From Zestomonas carbonaria (GTDB taxonomy: Bacteria > Pseudomonadota > Gammaproteobacteria > Pseudomonadales > Pseudomonadaceae), in contig NZ_CAJFCI010000071.1 of the NCBI RefSeq assembly GCF_904061905.1, positions 127,173-191,172 on the forward strand: a DNA stretch of 64,000 bases, in the 5' to 3' direction. Positions within the stretch are counted from its first letter, which is position 1. Each line of letters starts with the position of its first letter. Of this stretch, positions 34,945-43,730 are shown piece by piece. A program made the translations under genes and the position numbers. Under the pieces are notes generated by a model that searched no databases, was not told the origin of the DNA, and worked only from the letters and a program-made list of their open reading frames with translations.

Positions 34945-35952
34945 GTGTTCAGAGCAGCTATGGTGCTGATGCTCATGCTGGGGCTTGGATTACCGCTGGC
35001 GGGATCCTCCGGAGAACTGCCGGCCCCACCTTACAAGACTCTCGACCTGAGGGCGTTGCTGGGAGACAGGAAGAGCCCTGAAACGAAAATCGTCTTCCTC
35101 GGGACCGGTACCCCGATACTCGAACGCAATACCGCAGGACAATCCATCGCCATCATCGTGCGTGGCGAGGTGTATCTGTTCGATGCGGGCCATGGGGCCT
35201 TGAACAACCTGTCGAACTATGACGATGGCAAGGTGTTCCCCCCGGCCCGTACCCCCGCTGGCTATATGGGGACGCCATACATGGACAAGCTGTTCCTGAC
35301 CCATCTGGACAGCGATCATGTCCTTGATGTGCCGGAGTTCCTGCTGCGCTTCTGGATATATGGCCGCGCCAGGCCAGCCCAGGTCCACGGCCCGGAGGGG
35401 ACCGCTGCGCTGGTGCAGGGGGTGCTGCAGGGCAACAGGACATGGATCGACTATCGCCTGGCGGCGCCGAGGACGAAGAACCAGGAGGGAATATCGGTTC
35501 GTATCAGCGAGTTCTCGGCGCCCGGGCTGCTGTTCGCCGACGAGAACGTGCGGGTGAGCAGCTTTCCGGTCGTGCACGGCAGTTGGGAGGCCGGCAAGAC
35601 CTGGGGATACCGCGTCGAGACACCTGACCTGGTCATATCCATAACGGGCGATTACTCCTACAGGCTGACGCCAACGCTCAGGGAGAGCCTGGCCGGCAGC
35701 GACATCGTCATCAGCGAGATCATGAGCGAGGAGGGTGTCGGGAAACTTCCACGGATCTGGCGTGACTATATGCTGGATGCCCATACGACCGAGGACCAGC
35801 TCGCCGCCTTGATGGACGAAGTGAAGCCACGGCTGCTGGTCGGAACCCATGTATTGCCCCATGGCACTCCCCGCGACGCGATGGTGGCTCGCATGAACGA
35901 AAGGTACGGCGGAAATTTCATCCTGGCCGAGGACAACCTGGTGCTGCAGTAG
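34945..35952 (+). CDS. Exported metallo-beta-lactamase-fold hydrolase
   Basis: A 335-residue protein with an N-terminal signal peptide (GTG start, CGGAGG seven bases upstream). The MBL metal motif reads THLDSDH, with Asp where the second His of HxHxDH is usual. GHGA, the His in VVHGSWEAG, the Asp in TGDYSY and the late His in GTHVLPHG could supply other ligands. The overall plan resembles RNase Z/arylsulfatase-like periplasmic hydrolases. Substrate unknown. It is probably co-transcribed with the outer-membrane protein before it. Confidence 0.78.
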   Translation: MFRAAMVLMLMLGLGLPLAGSSGELPAPPYKTLDLRALLGDRKSPETKIVFLGTGTPILERNTAGQSIAIIVRGEVYLFDAGHGALNNLSNYDDGKVFPPARTPAGYMGTPYMDKLFLTHLDSDHVLDVPEFLLRFWIYGRARPAQVHGPEGTAALVQGVLQGNRTWIDYRLAAPRTKNQEGISVRISEFSAPGLLFADENVRVSSFPVVHGSWEAGKTWGYRVETPDLVISITGDYSYRLTPTLRESLAGSDIVISEIMSEEGVGKLPRIWRDYMLDAHTTEDQLAALMDEVKPRLLVGTHVLPHGTPRDAMVARMNERYGGNFILAEDNLVLQ

Positions 35953-36010
35953 CGGTTCCCGGCCTCTGCCCCGGCGTTGGGCGTGCTGCTCGAGGACAGC
36001 GAACTGATAG

Positions 36011-36115
36011 GCAAGCTGCAACAGGGCGGCCAGCCAGGAGACCGCGACTTCCAGCAGGGAACTGGCGCGCCTGGGCGGCGACCTGCAATCGATGGTCGGC
36101 TGCTTCCGTACCTGA
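36011..36115 (+). pseudogene. Possible 3' remnant of a chemoreceptor gene
   Basis: One frame encodes a 34-residue fragment ending SSRELARLGGDLQSMVGCFR plus Thr and a stop. This resembles the C-terminal tail of methyl-accepting chemotaxis proteins in Pseudomonas (xLARLxxxLQxxVGxFR). Stop codons precede it immediately, and no MCP signalling domain is upstream. The resemblance is from memory of tail sequences, so this is a weak call. Confidence 0.3.
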
Positions 36116-36129
36116 GCAAGGCGCCAACG

Positions 36130-36155
36130 AAAAGCCCCGCGATCGCGGGGCTTTT
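36130..36155. terminator. Bidirectional terminator
   Basis: AAAAGCCCCGCGATCGCGGG and its completion GCTTTT form a perfect stem with A and T tracts on either side. It can end the minus-strand gene at 36177 and any plus-strand read-through. Confidence 0.88.
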
Positions 36156-36176
36156 CGTTCGGTTGGATACGCGGCC

Positions 36177-36359
36177 TTACAGGTCGAAGTCGTATTCGGC
36201 CAGTTGCTTGTTGAGGCGGCGTTCTTCCAGCAGGTTGTCGATCAACCGACGCTTGGTCAGGTTGGTCTTGGCGACCTCCACGACCGGCGCTTCAGCGGTA
36301 TCTTCGGCGTCTTCGGCGGTGAAGTCGTCTTCGAGCTCGATATCGTCTTTACCACTCAT
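36177..36359 (-). CDS. Small acidic protein, PA3496 family
   Basis: A 60-residue, very acidic protein (MSGKDDIELEDDFTAEDAED at the start) with a basic C-terminal helix (KRRLIDNLLEERRLNKQLAEY). It matches the small conserved Pseudomonas protein placed next to nth and called a putative envelope integrity protein in public annotation. No domain gives a mechanism. Confidence 0.85.
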   Translation of the reverse strand: MSGKDDIELEDDFTAEDAEDTAEAPVVEVAKTNLTKRRLIDNLLEERRLNKQLAEYDFDL

Positions 36360-36470
36360 GGTTCGTACTCCAGGCAGGCTACCAGGGCCATTTGCGCACC
36401 TTATATAGGCAATTCCGGAGTCGGTAAAAAAGATTTTTTCAATCAGGTTTTTAACAAAACCTAAAAGCTT

Positions 36471-37109
36471 TCAATCGTCGGAGGTCTTCTGTTTGTATTC
36501 GCAGAGATCCTCGATCCGACAGCTACCGCAGCGCGGTTTGCGGGCCTGGCAGACGTAGCGCCCGTGCAGGATCAGCCAGTGGTGGGCGTCCAGCAGGAAT
36601 TCTTTTGGTACGAATTTCAGCAGCTTCTTCTCCACCTCCAGCACGTTCTTGCCGGGGGCGATGCCAGTGCGGTTGCTGACCCGGAAGATGTGCGTGTCCA
36701 CCGCCATGGTCGGCTGGCGGAAGGCGGTGTTGAGCACCACGTTGGCGGTCTTGCGGCCGACCCCTGGCAGCGCCTCGAGATCCTCGCGGTTGTCCGGCAC
36801 CTGGCCGCCGTGCTTCTCGATGAGAATGCGGCAGGTCTCGATGACGTTCTTCGCCTTGCTGTTGTACAGGCCGATGGTCTTGATGTATTCGCTCAATCCC
36901 TCGACGCCCAGCGCGTAGATGGCCTCCGGGGTGTTGGCCACCGGGTACAGCTTGGCGGTGGCCTTGTTGACGCCGACGTCGGTGGCCTGCGCGGAGAGGA
37001 TCACCGAGATCAGCAACTCGAAGGGCGTTTCGTAGGCCAGTTCGGTGGTCGGTTCGGGGTTGTCCTCGTGCAGACGGCGAAAGATTTCCAGGCGTTTGGC
37101 GGCGTTCAT
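36471..37109 (-). CDS. nth: Endonuclease III
   Basis: Base-excision repair glycosylase/AP lyase for oxidised pyrimidines. The 212-residue protein has the helix-hairpin-helix LPGVGRKTANVVL with the catalytic Lys, the catalytic Asp in AVDTHIFRV, and the C-terminal 4Fe-4S loop C-x6-C-x2-C-x5-C. The start at 37109 (MNAAKRLEIFRRL) matches the family N-terminus; an upstream ATG would add 22 non-homologous residues. It is downstream of rsxE on the same strand, as in many gammaproteobacteria. Confidence 0.96.
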   Translation of the reverse strand: MNAAKRLEIFRRLHEDNPEPTTELAYETPFELLISVILSAQATDVGVNKATAKLYPVANTPEAIYALGVEGLSEYIKTIGLYNSKAKNVIETCRILIEKHGGQVPDNREDLEALPGVGRKTANVVLNTAFRQPTMAVDTHIFRVSNRTGIAPGKNVLEVEKKLLKFVPKEFLLDAHHWLILHGRYVCQARKPRCGSCRIEDLCEYKQKTSDD

Positions 37110-37199
37110 GGGGGAGCTACGGTTCTCGACGGCGAGCTTCAGGCTAATAGGTATGGTTGCGAAGGTTCGTGGCAAAGGGCGGTGCGGTGCAAGGTCTTT

Positions 37200-37910
37200 C
37201 TATTCGATCACCCCGGTTACCCGCACGCGGCGGTCGGCCACCGGCGTGGCGTCGACCGGCCGGGTCTCGGCGCGGGCGGCGACGATGCCGTCGATATGGT
37301 TCTTCAGGGCGATCAGCAGGCCCAGCACCAGGAAGGCCCCGGGCGGCAGGATGGCCAGCAGGAAGCCCTGGTAGTGCGGGAATACGGTGATCTGCCAGCC
37401 GGCCGCGACCGGACCGAACAGCAGGTGCATGTTGCCGAGCAGCGCGCCGGTGCCGAGCAGTTCGCGCAGGGTGCCGAGGGCCAGCAGCACCAGGGCGAAG
37501 CCGGCGCCCATCATCAGCCCGTCGAAGCCGGCGCGGACCACTCCGTTCCTGGCGGCGAAGGCCTCGGCGCGGCCGAGGATGATGCAGTTGGTGGTGATCA
37601 GCGGGATGAAGATACCGAGGATCTGGTACAGCTCGTAGGTCCAGGCGTGCATCAGCAGCTCGATGCAGGTGGTCAGCGCGGCGATGATCATCACGAAGAT
37701 CGGCAGGCGCACGCTGTCCGGCGCGGCGTTGCGGATCAGCGCCACCGCGGCGTTGGAGCAGGTCAGCACGAGGATGGTGGCGAGGCCCAGGCCGAGGGCG
37801 TTGACCATCGAGTTGCTGGTGCCGAGCAGCGGGCACAGGCCGAGCAGTTGCACCAGGCCGGGGTTGTTCTTCCACAGGCCGTTGACGGCGATCTCGCGGA
37901 AACTAGCCAT
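37200..37910 (-). CDS. rsxE: Electron transport complex subunit RsxE/RnfE
   Basis: A 236-residue polytopic subunit of the Rnf/Rsx complex, which couples NADH and ferredoxin electron transfer to ion movement and keeps SoxR reduced. Several membrane segments and the conserved LGLCPLLG and PLITTNCIILGRAEAFA motifs are seen; the Cys residues in these repeats bind the membrane iron centre shared with RsxA. Overlaps rsxG by eight bases. Confidence 0.95.
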   Translation of the reverse strand: MASFREIAVNGLWKNNPGLVQLLGLCPLLGTSNSMVNALGLGLATILVLTCSNAAVALIRNAAPDSVRLPIFVMIIAALTTCIELLMHAWTYELYQILGIFIPLITTNCIILGRAEAFAARNGVVRAGFDGLMMGAGFALVLLALGTLRELLGTGALLGNMHLLFGPVAAGWQITVFPHYQGFLLAILPPGAFLVLGLLIALKNHIDGIVAARAETRPVDATPVADRRVRVTGVIE

Positions 37911-38553
37911 TGGTGTCTTTCCTCGTTGCCAGCAGCTCGTCCCGGTGCTTGTCGAAATACTGCAAGGCGCGGTGCACTGCCCTGGTCACCGCGCGCGGCG
38001 TGATGGTGGCGCCGGCGAACTGGTCGAAGTGGCCGCCGTCCTTGCGCACCGTCCAGCCGGCGTCGTCCGGGTTGCCCAGCGCGCGGCCTTCGAAGGTGCG
38101 TATCCAGTCGCTTTTGGCCAGTTCGATCTTGTCGCCCAGGCCGGGCGTCTCATTGTGCTTGACCACCCGCACGCCGGCCAGCCGGCCATCGGCCTGGACG
38201 GCGACCAGCAGGTGGATGGCGCCGCTGTAGCCGTCCGGCGCGCTGGCCTGGAGGATCACCGCGCTGGGCTGGCCGGCGAGGGTGGCGAGGTAGGCCGGCT
38301 GCGGCGTTGGCTTGCCGAGCAGTTCCGGGTCGAAGGCCTGCACCGTGCTGTCGAGCAACTGGTTGTCGTAGCTGCCGGCCGGGAGGATTTCTCCCAGCGT
38401 GCGCGACTGGGCATCGCGCCCGGCCTGCTCGATGCGCTCGGCGGTGGCCTGGTGGACCACGGCGACCAGGCCGACGGTGACCACGGCGAACAGTCCGAGC
38501 AGCAGGCCGTTCCTCAGCATCGAGCGGGTGATCTCGTTGGTCGGCACGGTCAT
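37903..38553 (-). CDS. rsxG: Electron transport complex subunit RsxG/RnfG
   Basis: A 216-residue subunit with one N-terminal membrane anchor and a periplasmic FMN-binding domain. The covalent flavin motif appears as AGATITP, with the Thr expected to be esterified to FMN. HNETPGLGDKIE is the family signature. Its ATG overlaps the rsxD stop as ATGA. Confidence 0.95.
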   Translation of the reverse strand: MTVPTNEITRSMLRNGLLLGLFAVVTVGLVAVVHQATAERIEQAGRDAQSRTLGEILPAGSYDNQLLDSTVQAFDPELLGKPTPQPAYLATLAGQPSAVILQASAPDGYSGAIHLLVAVQADGRLAGVRVVKHNETPGLGDKIELAKSDWIRTFEGRALGNPDDAGWTVRKDGGHFDQFAGATITPRAVTRAVHRALQYFDKHRDELLATRKDTNG

Positions 38554-39581
38554 TCCCCGATCTTGAAGCCGCGTTCGGCCTTGCGGTGGCCGTAGGTGCG
38601 CGGACGGGTGTAGTAGTCGATGGTCGGCGCGGCGAGGTTCATCAGCAGCACGGCGAAGGCCACGCCGTCCGGATAGCCGCCCCAGGCGCGGATGATGTAG
38701 ACGAGGATGCCGACCCCGGCGCCGAAGACCAGCCGGCCGAGGTTGCTGGTGGCGCCGCTGACCGGGTCGGTGACGATGAAGAAGGCGCCGAGCATGGTTG
38801 CGCCGGTCAGCAGGTGGAACAGCGGCGAGCCGTTGGAGTCCGAACCGCTGCCGCCCCAGAACACCAGGCTCATCAGGGTCAGCGCGGCGAGCATGCCGAC
38901 CGGCGCGTGCCAGGTGAACAGGCGCTGCTGGAGCAGGTAGCAGCCGCCGGCGAGGAACGCCAGGTTGATCCATTCCTGGCCGTTGCCGCCGAAGCTGCCG
39001 AAGGCCGGGCTACTGGCGCGCAGTTCGTCGAAGGTCAGGCTGTGGTTGTGCTGCAGGACGTCCAGGGCAGTGGCGTGGCTCCAGCCATCGGGCAGCACGG
39101 CGAGGCCGAGGATCTGTTGCAGGGCGTCCCAGGGGCCGACGAAGTTCGGCTGCGGCCAGGTGGTCATGGCGCCGGGGAAGGACACCAGCACCACCACGTA
39201 GCCGATCATCGCCGGGTTGAATGGGTTCTGCCCGAGACCACCGTAGAGGTGCTTGCCGAACAGGATGGCGAAGGCGGTGGCAATCAGCGTCAGCCACCAG
39301 GGCGCGTAGGGCGGCAGGGCCAGGGCCAGCAGCACGGCGGTGACCAGCGCGCTGCCGTCCCTGAGGAAGAACTGCACCGGACGACGGCGAGCGGCGAGGA
39401 CCGCCGCTTCGCAGCCCAGGGCCACGGCGCCGGCCCACAACAGGTTGATCAGCGTGCCGAAGCCATACAGCCAGGTCAACGCCAGCACCCCCGGCAGGGT
39501 GGCGAGCAGCACCTGCAGCATGACGCGCTGGGTGCGATTGCTCCCCGTGGCGTGGGGCGAGGTGAGGCGGGGCAGGACCAT
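38550..39581 (-). CDS. rsxD: Electron transport complex subunit RsxD/RnfD
   Basis: A 343-residue inner-membrane subunit with about nine hydrophobic segments. The flavinylation motif is in TDPVSGATSNLG, where Thr carries FMN. NPFNPAMIGY is also conserved. The start MVLPRLTSP at 39581 was chosen because further upstream the frame runs into repeat sequence. About 400 bases of repeats separate it from rsxC. Confidence 0.94.
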   Translation of the reverse strand: MVLPRLTSPHATGSNRTQRVMLQVLLATLPGVLALTWLYGFGTLINLLWAGAVALGCEAAVLAARRRPVQFFLRDGSALVTAVLLALALPPYAPWWLTLIATAFAILFGKHLYGGLGQNPFNPAMIGYVVVLVSFPGAMTTWPQPNFVGPWDALQQILGLAVLPDGWSHATALDVLQHNHSLTFDELRASSPAFGSFGGNGQEWINLAFLAGGCYLLQQRLFTWHAPVGMLAALTLMSLVFWGGSGSDSNGSPLFHLLTGATMLGAFFIVTDPVSGATSNLGRLVFGAGVGILVYIIRAWGGYPDGVAFAVLLMNLAAPTIDYYTRPRTYGHRKAERGFKIGE

Positions 39582-39625
39582 GGGCTCTCCGGTTGTCGTC
39601 GTTCGGTGGATGGCGGACGCCATCC

Positions 39626-39938
39626 GTAGCCCGGATGCAATCCGGGGGTGATTCTTGTGTCCGTTCCCGGATTGCATCCGGGCTACTTAATCGTAGGGTG
39701 GGCTTCAGCCCACCGGTTATTTCCATGGGGGGCTGAAGCGGAATGCCGTCCAGCCCACCCTACGTCACTCTCTCATGGGCGAGGAGGAGAGGTCGGTTCT
39801 GTACTGTGTCCGACCACCGTCCCTCACCCCCGGCCCCTCTCCCAGAGGGAGAGGGGAGAAATCTGGCGCGGGAGTTGCGCCCTGCACAGTCCAGCTCCCT
39901 CTCCCTCTCCCTCCGGGAGAGGGTTGGGGTGAGGGGCG
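39626..39938. repeat. Repeat block inside the rsx operon
   Basis: Between rsxC and rsxD (39582-39978) lie, in order, GTAGCCCGGATGCAATCCGG and its inverted partner (39626-39686), a GTAGGGTGGGCTTCAGCCCA pair (39692-39763), and two CTCTCCC/GGGAGAGG elements (about 39820-39938). No gene is present. The same families occur elsewhere in the window. Confidence 0.85.
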
Positions 39939-39978
39939 GACTATCCATCGGGCGCAGGGCCATGGCCCACTCCTGCAA

Positions 39979-42231
39979 CTATCCCTTGTTCTCCTCCAAT
40001 TTCCGCTCGGCCTCCATCAGCCGCTCGCGGGCGGCTTGCAATGCCTCGGCGCTGGCCTGCTCGTCGCGCTCCAGCTTGCGCAGGTCGGCGCGGGCGTAGG
40101 CTAGTTCGGTCTTCAGAGCCCGGGTGGTTTCGTCCACCGGACGTTTGTCGATTCGCACCAGGTTCGGCACGGGCTTGCCGGAGGCGTCCTCGGCGGCGTG
40201 CAGGGCCTGTTCGGCGGTGGCCAGGGCGTTGCGCAGGCGTTCCAGTTCGGCTTCGTCGGCACCCGCCTGCTCGGCTTTCTTCAACTCGGCGCGCTTCATC
40301 GCCAGGTCGATCTTGGCGCGTTTCAGCGCCGCCACGCCGTCGGGCGATGCCGGTGCGGCGGGCGCGTCGAGCAGCGGTTGCAGGCCGTCCAGCTCGGCGC
40401 GCATCGCCTGCAATTCGGCCTGCTGTTCGGTGCTCGGCGTTTCCCCGGCGACACCCTCCAGCTTCTTCAATTGCACGCGCAACATGGCGGCGCGGATTTT
40501 CGCCTGCTTGCGTTCCGCCTCGCCAGCCACCGGCGCGTCGGCCGGTTCCGCTGCCTGGGCCGCTTCGAAGGCCCGCTGGGCTTCCTCGGCCGCTGTGCGC
40601 AGCTCGTCCACTTGCGTCTGCAATTCCGGCGTGGCGTGCAGGGCCAGTTGTTTCTCGGCTTTCTTCAGCGCCACCTGGGCCATGCTGGCGGCGATCTTCA
40701 GGCGCTTCTGCTCGTCGCTGAGGCCGGGCTTCTGCGCCTGCACGCGCGCCAGCGCATCGACGGGGGCCGCCTCGCTCCGGGCGCGGGCGCGCTCGGCCTT
40801 TTCCTGGCGAGCCTTGCGCTCGGCCTCGCGGCGTTCCTCTTCACGGCGCAGGCGTTCCTGGCGCTGCTCGAAGCGCAGGCGTGCCTGCTCGGCCTTCTGG
40901 TGCTTCTGCTCCAGCTCGCGGATTTCCGCCTTGGCCGCACGGTAGTACTGCACCAGCGGGATGCTCGACGGACAGACGTAGGCGCAGGCGCCGCACTCGA
41001 TGCAGTCGAACAGGTGGTGGACCCTGAGCTGTTCGTGCTCCTGGCCGAGGGCGAAGAAGTGCAACTGCTGCGGCAGCAGGCTGGCCGGGCAGACCTCGGC
41101 GCACTCGCCACAGCGGATGCAGGCCATGGCCGGCGGCGGTGGCGGCAGTTCCTCGGCGGTGGCGGCGAGCAGGCAGTTGCTGGTCTTGATCAGCGGCACT
41201 TCGGTGGAGGGCAGGGTGAAGCCCATCATCGGCCCGCCGAGGATCAGCCGGTCGAGCCGTTCCGCGTGCAGGCCGGCGAAATCCAGCAGTTCGCCGACCG
41301 GCGTACCGAGCAGCGCCTCGACGTTCATCGGCCGTTCCAGCGCCGCGCCGGTGAGGGTGACGATGCGCGAGACCAGCGGCTGGCCGAGCACCACCGCGCG
41401 GTACACGGCCACGACGGTGCCGACGTTCTGGCAGACGATGCCGATGTCGGCCGGTAGCCCGCCGCTCGGTACTTCGCTGCCGGTGAGGATCTGGATCAAC
41501 TGCTTCTCGCCACCGGACGGGTACTTGGTGGGGAACTCGCGCAACTGCCAGGGCCGCTCGCCGAGGGCGGCGCGCACGGCGGCGATGGCTTCGGGCTTGT
41601 TGTCCTCGATGCCGATCAACACCTGCTCGGGTTGCAGCAGGTGGACGAGGATGTCGATGCCGCCGACCAGTTCGGCCGCCTGTTCGCGCATCAGCATGTC
41701 GTCGGCGCTGATGTAGGGCTCGCACTCGGCGCCGTTGATCAGCAGGGTGTGGATCTTGTCCGTCGCCCGTGCGCTGAGCTTGACCTCGGTGGGAAAGCCG
41801 GCGCCGCCGAGTCCGGCGATGCCCGCCGCGCGGATGCGCGCCAGCAGATCGGCCGGCTCCAGGCTGCGGAAGTCCGGGCAGGGTTGCAGGTCGCACCACT
41901 CGTCCCGGCCATCGCTGTCGATGACGATGGCCGGCACTGGCAGGCCGGAGACGTGGGGGTAGGGCCGCGGGTCGATGAAGCCGACCGTGCCGGAGGTCGG
42001 CGCATGCAGCGGCACGCTGATGAAGCCCGTGGCGGCGGCGATCGGTTGGCCCTTGAGGACCCGTTCGCCGACCCGCACCAGGGGTTCGGCCGGCATGCCG
42101 ATATGCTGTTCGAGCGACAGCACCAGCCGCTTCGGCAGCGGCGGGCGCTGGATCGGCAGGGTGGTGGACTGGCGCTTGTTGTCCGGCGGATGGATGCCGC
42201 CAGGGAAGTCCCACAACTGCATGGCCGTCAT
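39979..42231 (-). CDS. rsxC: Electron transport complex subunit RsxC/RnfC
   Basis: A 750-residue peripheral subunit carrying NADH- and FMN-binding modules and two 4Fe-4S clusters (CIRCGECAEVCP and CIECGACAYVCP). After about residue 440 the protein becomes a long charged, Ala/Glu/Lys/Arg-rich coiled-coil tail with three imperfect repeats of K-x-A-K-I/L-x-x-A-M-x-x-x-x-L-K-K. Such extensions occur in gammaproteobacterial RsxC. Its start overlaps the rsxB stop as ATGA. Confidence 0.95.
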   Translation of the reverse strand: MTAMQLWDFPGGIHPPDNKRQSTTLPIQRPPLPKRLVLSLEQHIGMPAEPLVRVGERVLKGQPIAAATGFISVPLHAPTSGTVGFIDPRPYPHVSGLPVPAIVIDSDGRDEWCDLQPCPDFRSLEPADLLARIRAAGIAGLGGAGFPTEVKLSARATDKIHTLLINGAECEPYISADDMLMREQAAELVGGIDILVHLLQPEQVLIGIEDNKPEAIAAVRAALGERPWQLREFPTKYPSGGEKQLIQILTGSEVPSGGLPADIGIVCQNVGTVVAVYRAVVLGQPLVSRIVTLTGAALERPMNVEALLGTPVGELLDFAGLHAERLDRLILGGPMMGFTLPSTEVPLIKTSNCLLAATAEELPPPPPAMACIRCGECAEVCPASLLPQQLHFFALGQEHEQLRVHHLFDCIECGACAYVCPSSIPLVQYYRAAKAEIRELEQKHQKAEQARLRFEQRQERLRREEERREAERKARQEKAERARARSEAAPVDALARVQAQKPGLSDEQKRLKIAASMAQVALKKAEKQLALHATPELQTQVDELRTAAEEAQRAFEAAQAAEPADAPVAGEAERKQAKIRAAMLRVQLKKLEGVAGETPSTEQQAELQAMRAELDGLQPLLDAPAAPASPDGVAALKRAKIDLAMKRAELKKAEQAGADEAELERLRNALATAEQALHAAEDASGKPVPNLVRIDKRPVDETTRALKTELAYARADLRKLERDEQASAEALQAARERLMEAERKLEENKG

Positions 42232-42794
42232 GCCGCCTGCTCCCGGTCGCTGGCGATCAGCCGCGCGGGCCGTTGCCATTTCCAGGTACGCGGCTCGGCG
42301 CCGATCACCCGCATCTCGATGCAGTCCACCGGGCAGGGTTCGACGCACAGGTCGCAGCCGGTGCACTCGCTGGCGATCACCGTGTGCATCAGCCGCGCGG
42401 CGCCGACGATGGCGTCCACCGGGCAGGCCTGGATGCACTTGGTGCAGCCGATGCACTCGGCCTCGCGGATGTAGGCGACCATCGGTGGCTTCTCGCCGCC
42501 TTCGGCGTCCAGCGGCTCCGGCTCCAGGTCGAGCAGTTCGGCCAGGGCCTGGATGGTCGCCTCGCCACCGGGCGGGCACTTGTTGATCCGGTCGCCGGCG
42601 GCGATCGCCTCGGAGTACGGCTTGCAGCCGGGATAGCCGCATTGTCCGCACTGGGTCTGCGGCAGCAGGGCGTTGACCTGCTCGGCGATCGGGTTGCCCT
42701 CGACGCGGAAGCGTACCGCCGCGTAGCCGAGCAGCGCCCCGCACAGCAGGCACAGCACCAGCAGGGCGAGGACCGCGCTGAGTACCAGGCTCAT
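42228..42794 (-). CDS. rsxB: Electron transport complex subunit RsxB/RnfB
   Basis: A 188-residue ferredoxin-like subunit. It has an N-terminal membrane anchor, an Fe-S domain with CGQCGYPGCKPY, and two 4Fe-4S motifs (CIGCTKCIQACP, CTGCDLCVEPCP). It feeds electrons between RsxC and the membrane subunits. ATGA overlap with rsxA upstream and rsxC downstream. Confidence 0.96.
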   Translation of the reverse strand: MSLVLSAVLALLVLCLLCGALLGYAAVRFRVEGNPIAEQVNALLPQTQCGQCGYPGCKPYSEAIAAGDRINKCPPGGEATIQALAELLDLEPEPLDAEGGEKPPMVAYIREAECIGCTKCIQACPVDAIVGAARLMHTVIASECTGCDLCVEPCPVDCIEMRVIGAEPRTWKWQRPARLIASDREQAA

Positions 42795-43375
42795 GGCTTG
42801 ATCAACCCCGCGAAGCCCATGAACGCCAGCGACATCAGGCCGGCGGTGATCATGCCGATGGCCGCCCCCTGGAAGGGCTTGGGCACGTCGGCGATGGCGA
42901 TGCGTTCGCGCATCGCGGCGAACAGCACCAGCACCAGGGAGAAGCCGAGCCCGGCGGCGAAGCCCTGGAAGCTGGCGGCGAGGAAGCCGAGTTCCGCCTT
43001 GTTGGCGTTGAGCAGGGCGACGCCGAGGACGATGCAGTTGGTGGTGATCAGCGGCAGGAAGATACCGAGCACGCGGTAGAGCAGGGGGCTGGTCTTGTTG
43101 ACCACCATCTCGGTGAACTGCACGACCACGGCGATCACCAGGATGAAGCTGATGGTGCGCAGGAACTCCAGGTCCAGTGGTTCGAGCACGTAGCGTTGCA
43201 ACAGGTAGCTGCATATCGCCGCCAGGGTGAGCACGAAGGTGGTGGCCAGCGACAGGCCGATGGCCGTCTCGATCCGCTTGGACACGCCCATGAACGGGCA
43301 CAGGCCGAGGAACTGCACCAGCACGAAGTTGTTGACCAGGATCGAGCTGACCAGGATCAGGGCGAGTTCGGTCAT
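42791..43375 (-). CDS. rsxA: Electron transport complex subunit RsxA/RnfA
   Basis: A 194-residue polytopic membrane protein, first gene of rsxABCDGE-nth. FLGLCPFMG and PLITTNCIVLG are the repeats it shares with RsxE and they carry the Cys ligands of the membrane iron centre. The ATG at 43375 (MTELALILVSS) is the family start; a TTG three codons upstream is possible. Confidence 0.95.
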   Translation of the reverse strand: MTELALILVSSILVNNFVLVQFLGLCPFMGVSKRIETAIGLSLATTFVLTLAAICSYLLQRYVLEPLDLEFLRTISFILVIAVVVQFTEMVVNKTSPLLYRVLGIFLPLITTNCIVLGVALLNANKAELGFLAASFQGFAAGLGFSLVLVLFAAMRERIAIADVPKPFQGAAIGMITAGLMSLAFMGFAGLIKP

Positions 43376-43418
43376 GGCGGGCAAGTCCCCGTCTGGAGGG
43401 CTGCTGGGAACAGCATGT

Positions 43419-43730
43419 TCAGATACCGGTGATCAATAGATCGATAGCTGCGAGTATCTCATCGCGCAAGTGCGCCAGGCTGCCGACCGGTTTGCCGAGG
43501 TCACGACTGGCGATACCGGCCATCTGCGGCGTGAGCAGCAGGTAGTCCTCGCCATCGATGCTTACCCGTGGCGTCAGGCGGGCGATACCTTGCAGGCTGC
43601 GGTCGCGACTGAGGGGAACGACCATGCGGGTGTTCAATGAGTCGAGCAACCCGTTCTGCACGTCGAGCAACAGCGGCACGTCGCTCCGTGAACGCGGGTT
43701 GGGGTTGCGGTAGAGGTCGAACTGGGGCAT
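43419..43730 (-). CDS. CcdB-family toxin
   Basis: A 103-residue protein (MPQFDLYRNPNPRSRSDVPL at the start; LTPQMAGI near the C-terminus; ending LLITGI). It matches CcdB-type toxins, which poison DNA gyrase through the C-terminal residues; the usual terminal Trp-Gly-Ile is Thr-Gly-Ile here. The start overlaps the antitoxin stop by one base (TGATG). Chromosomal, so possibly a stabilising or anti-addiction copy. Confidence 0.88.
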   Translation of the reverse strand: MPQFDLYRNPNPRSRSDVPLLLDVQNGLLDSLNTRMVVPLSRDRSLQGIARLTPRVSIDGEDYLLLTPQMAGIASRDLGKPVGSLAHLRDEILAAIDLLITGI

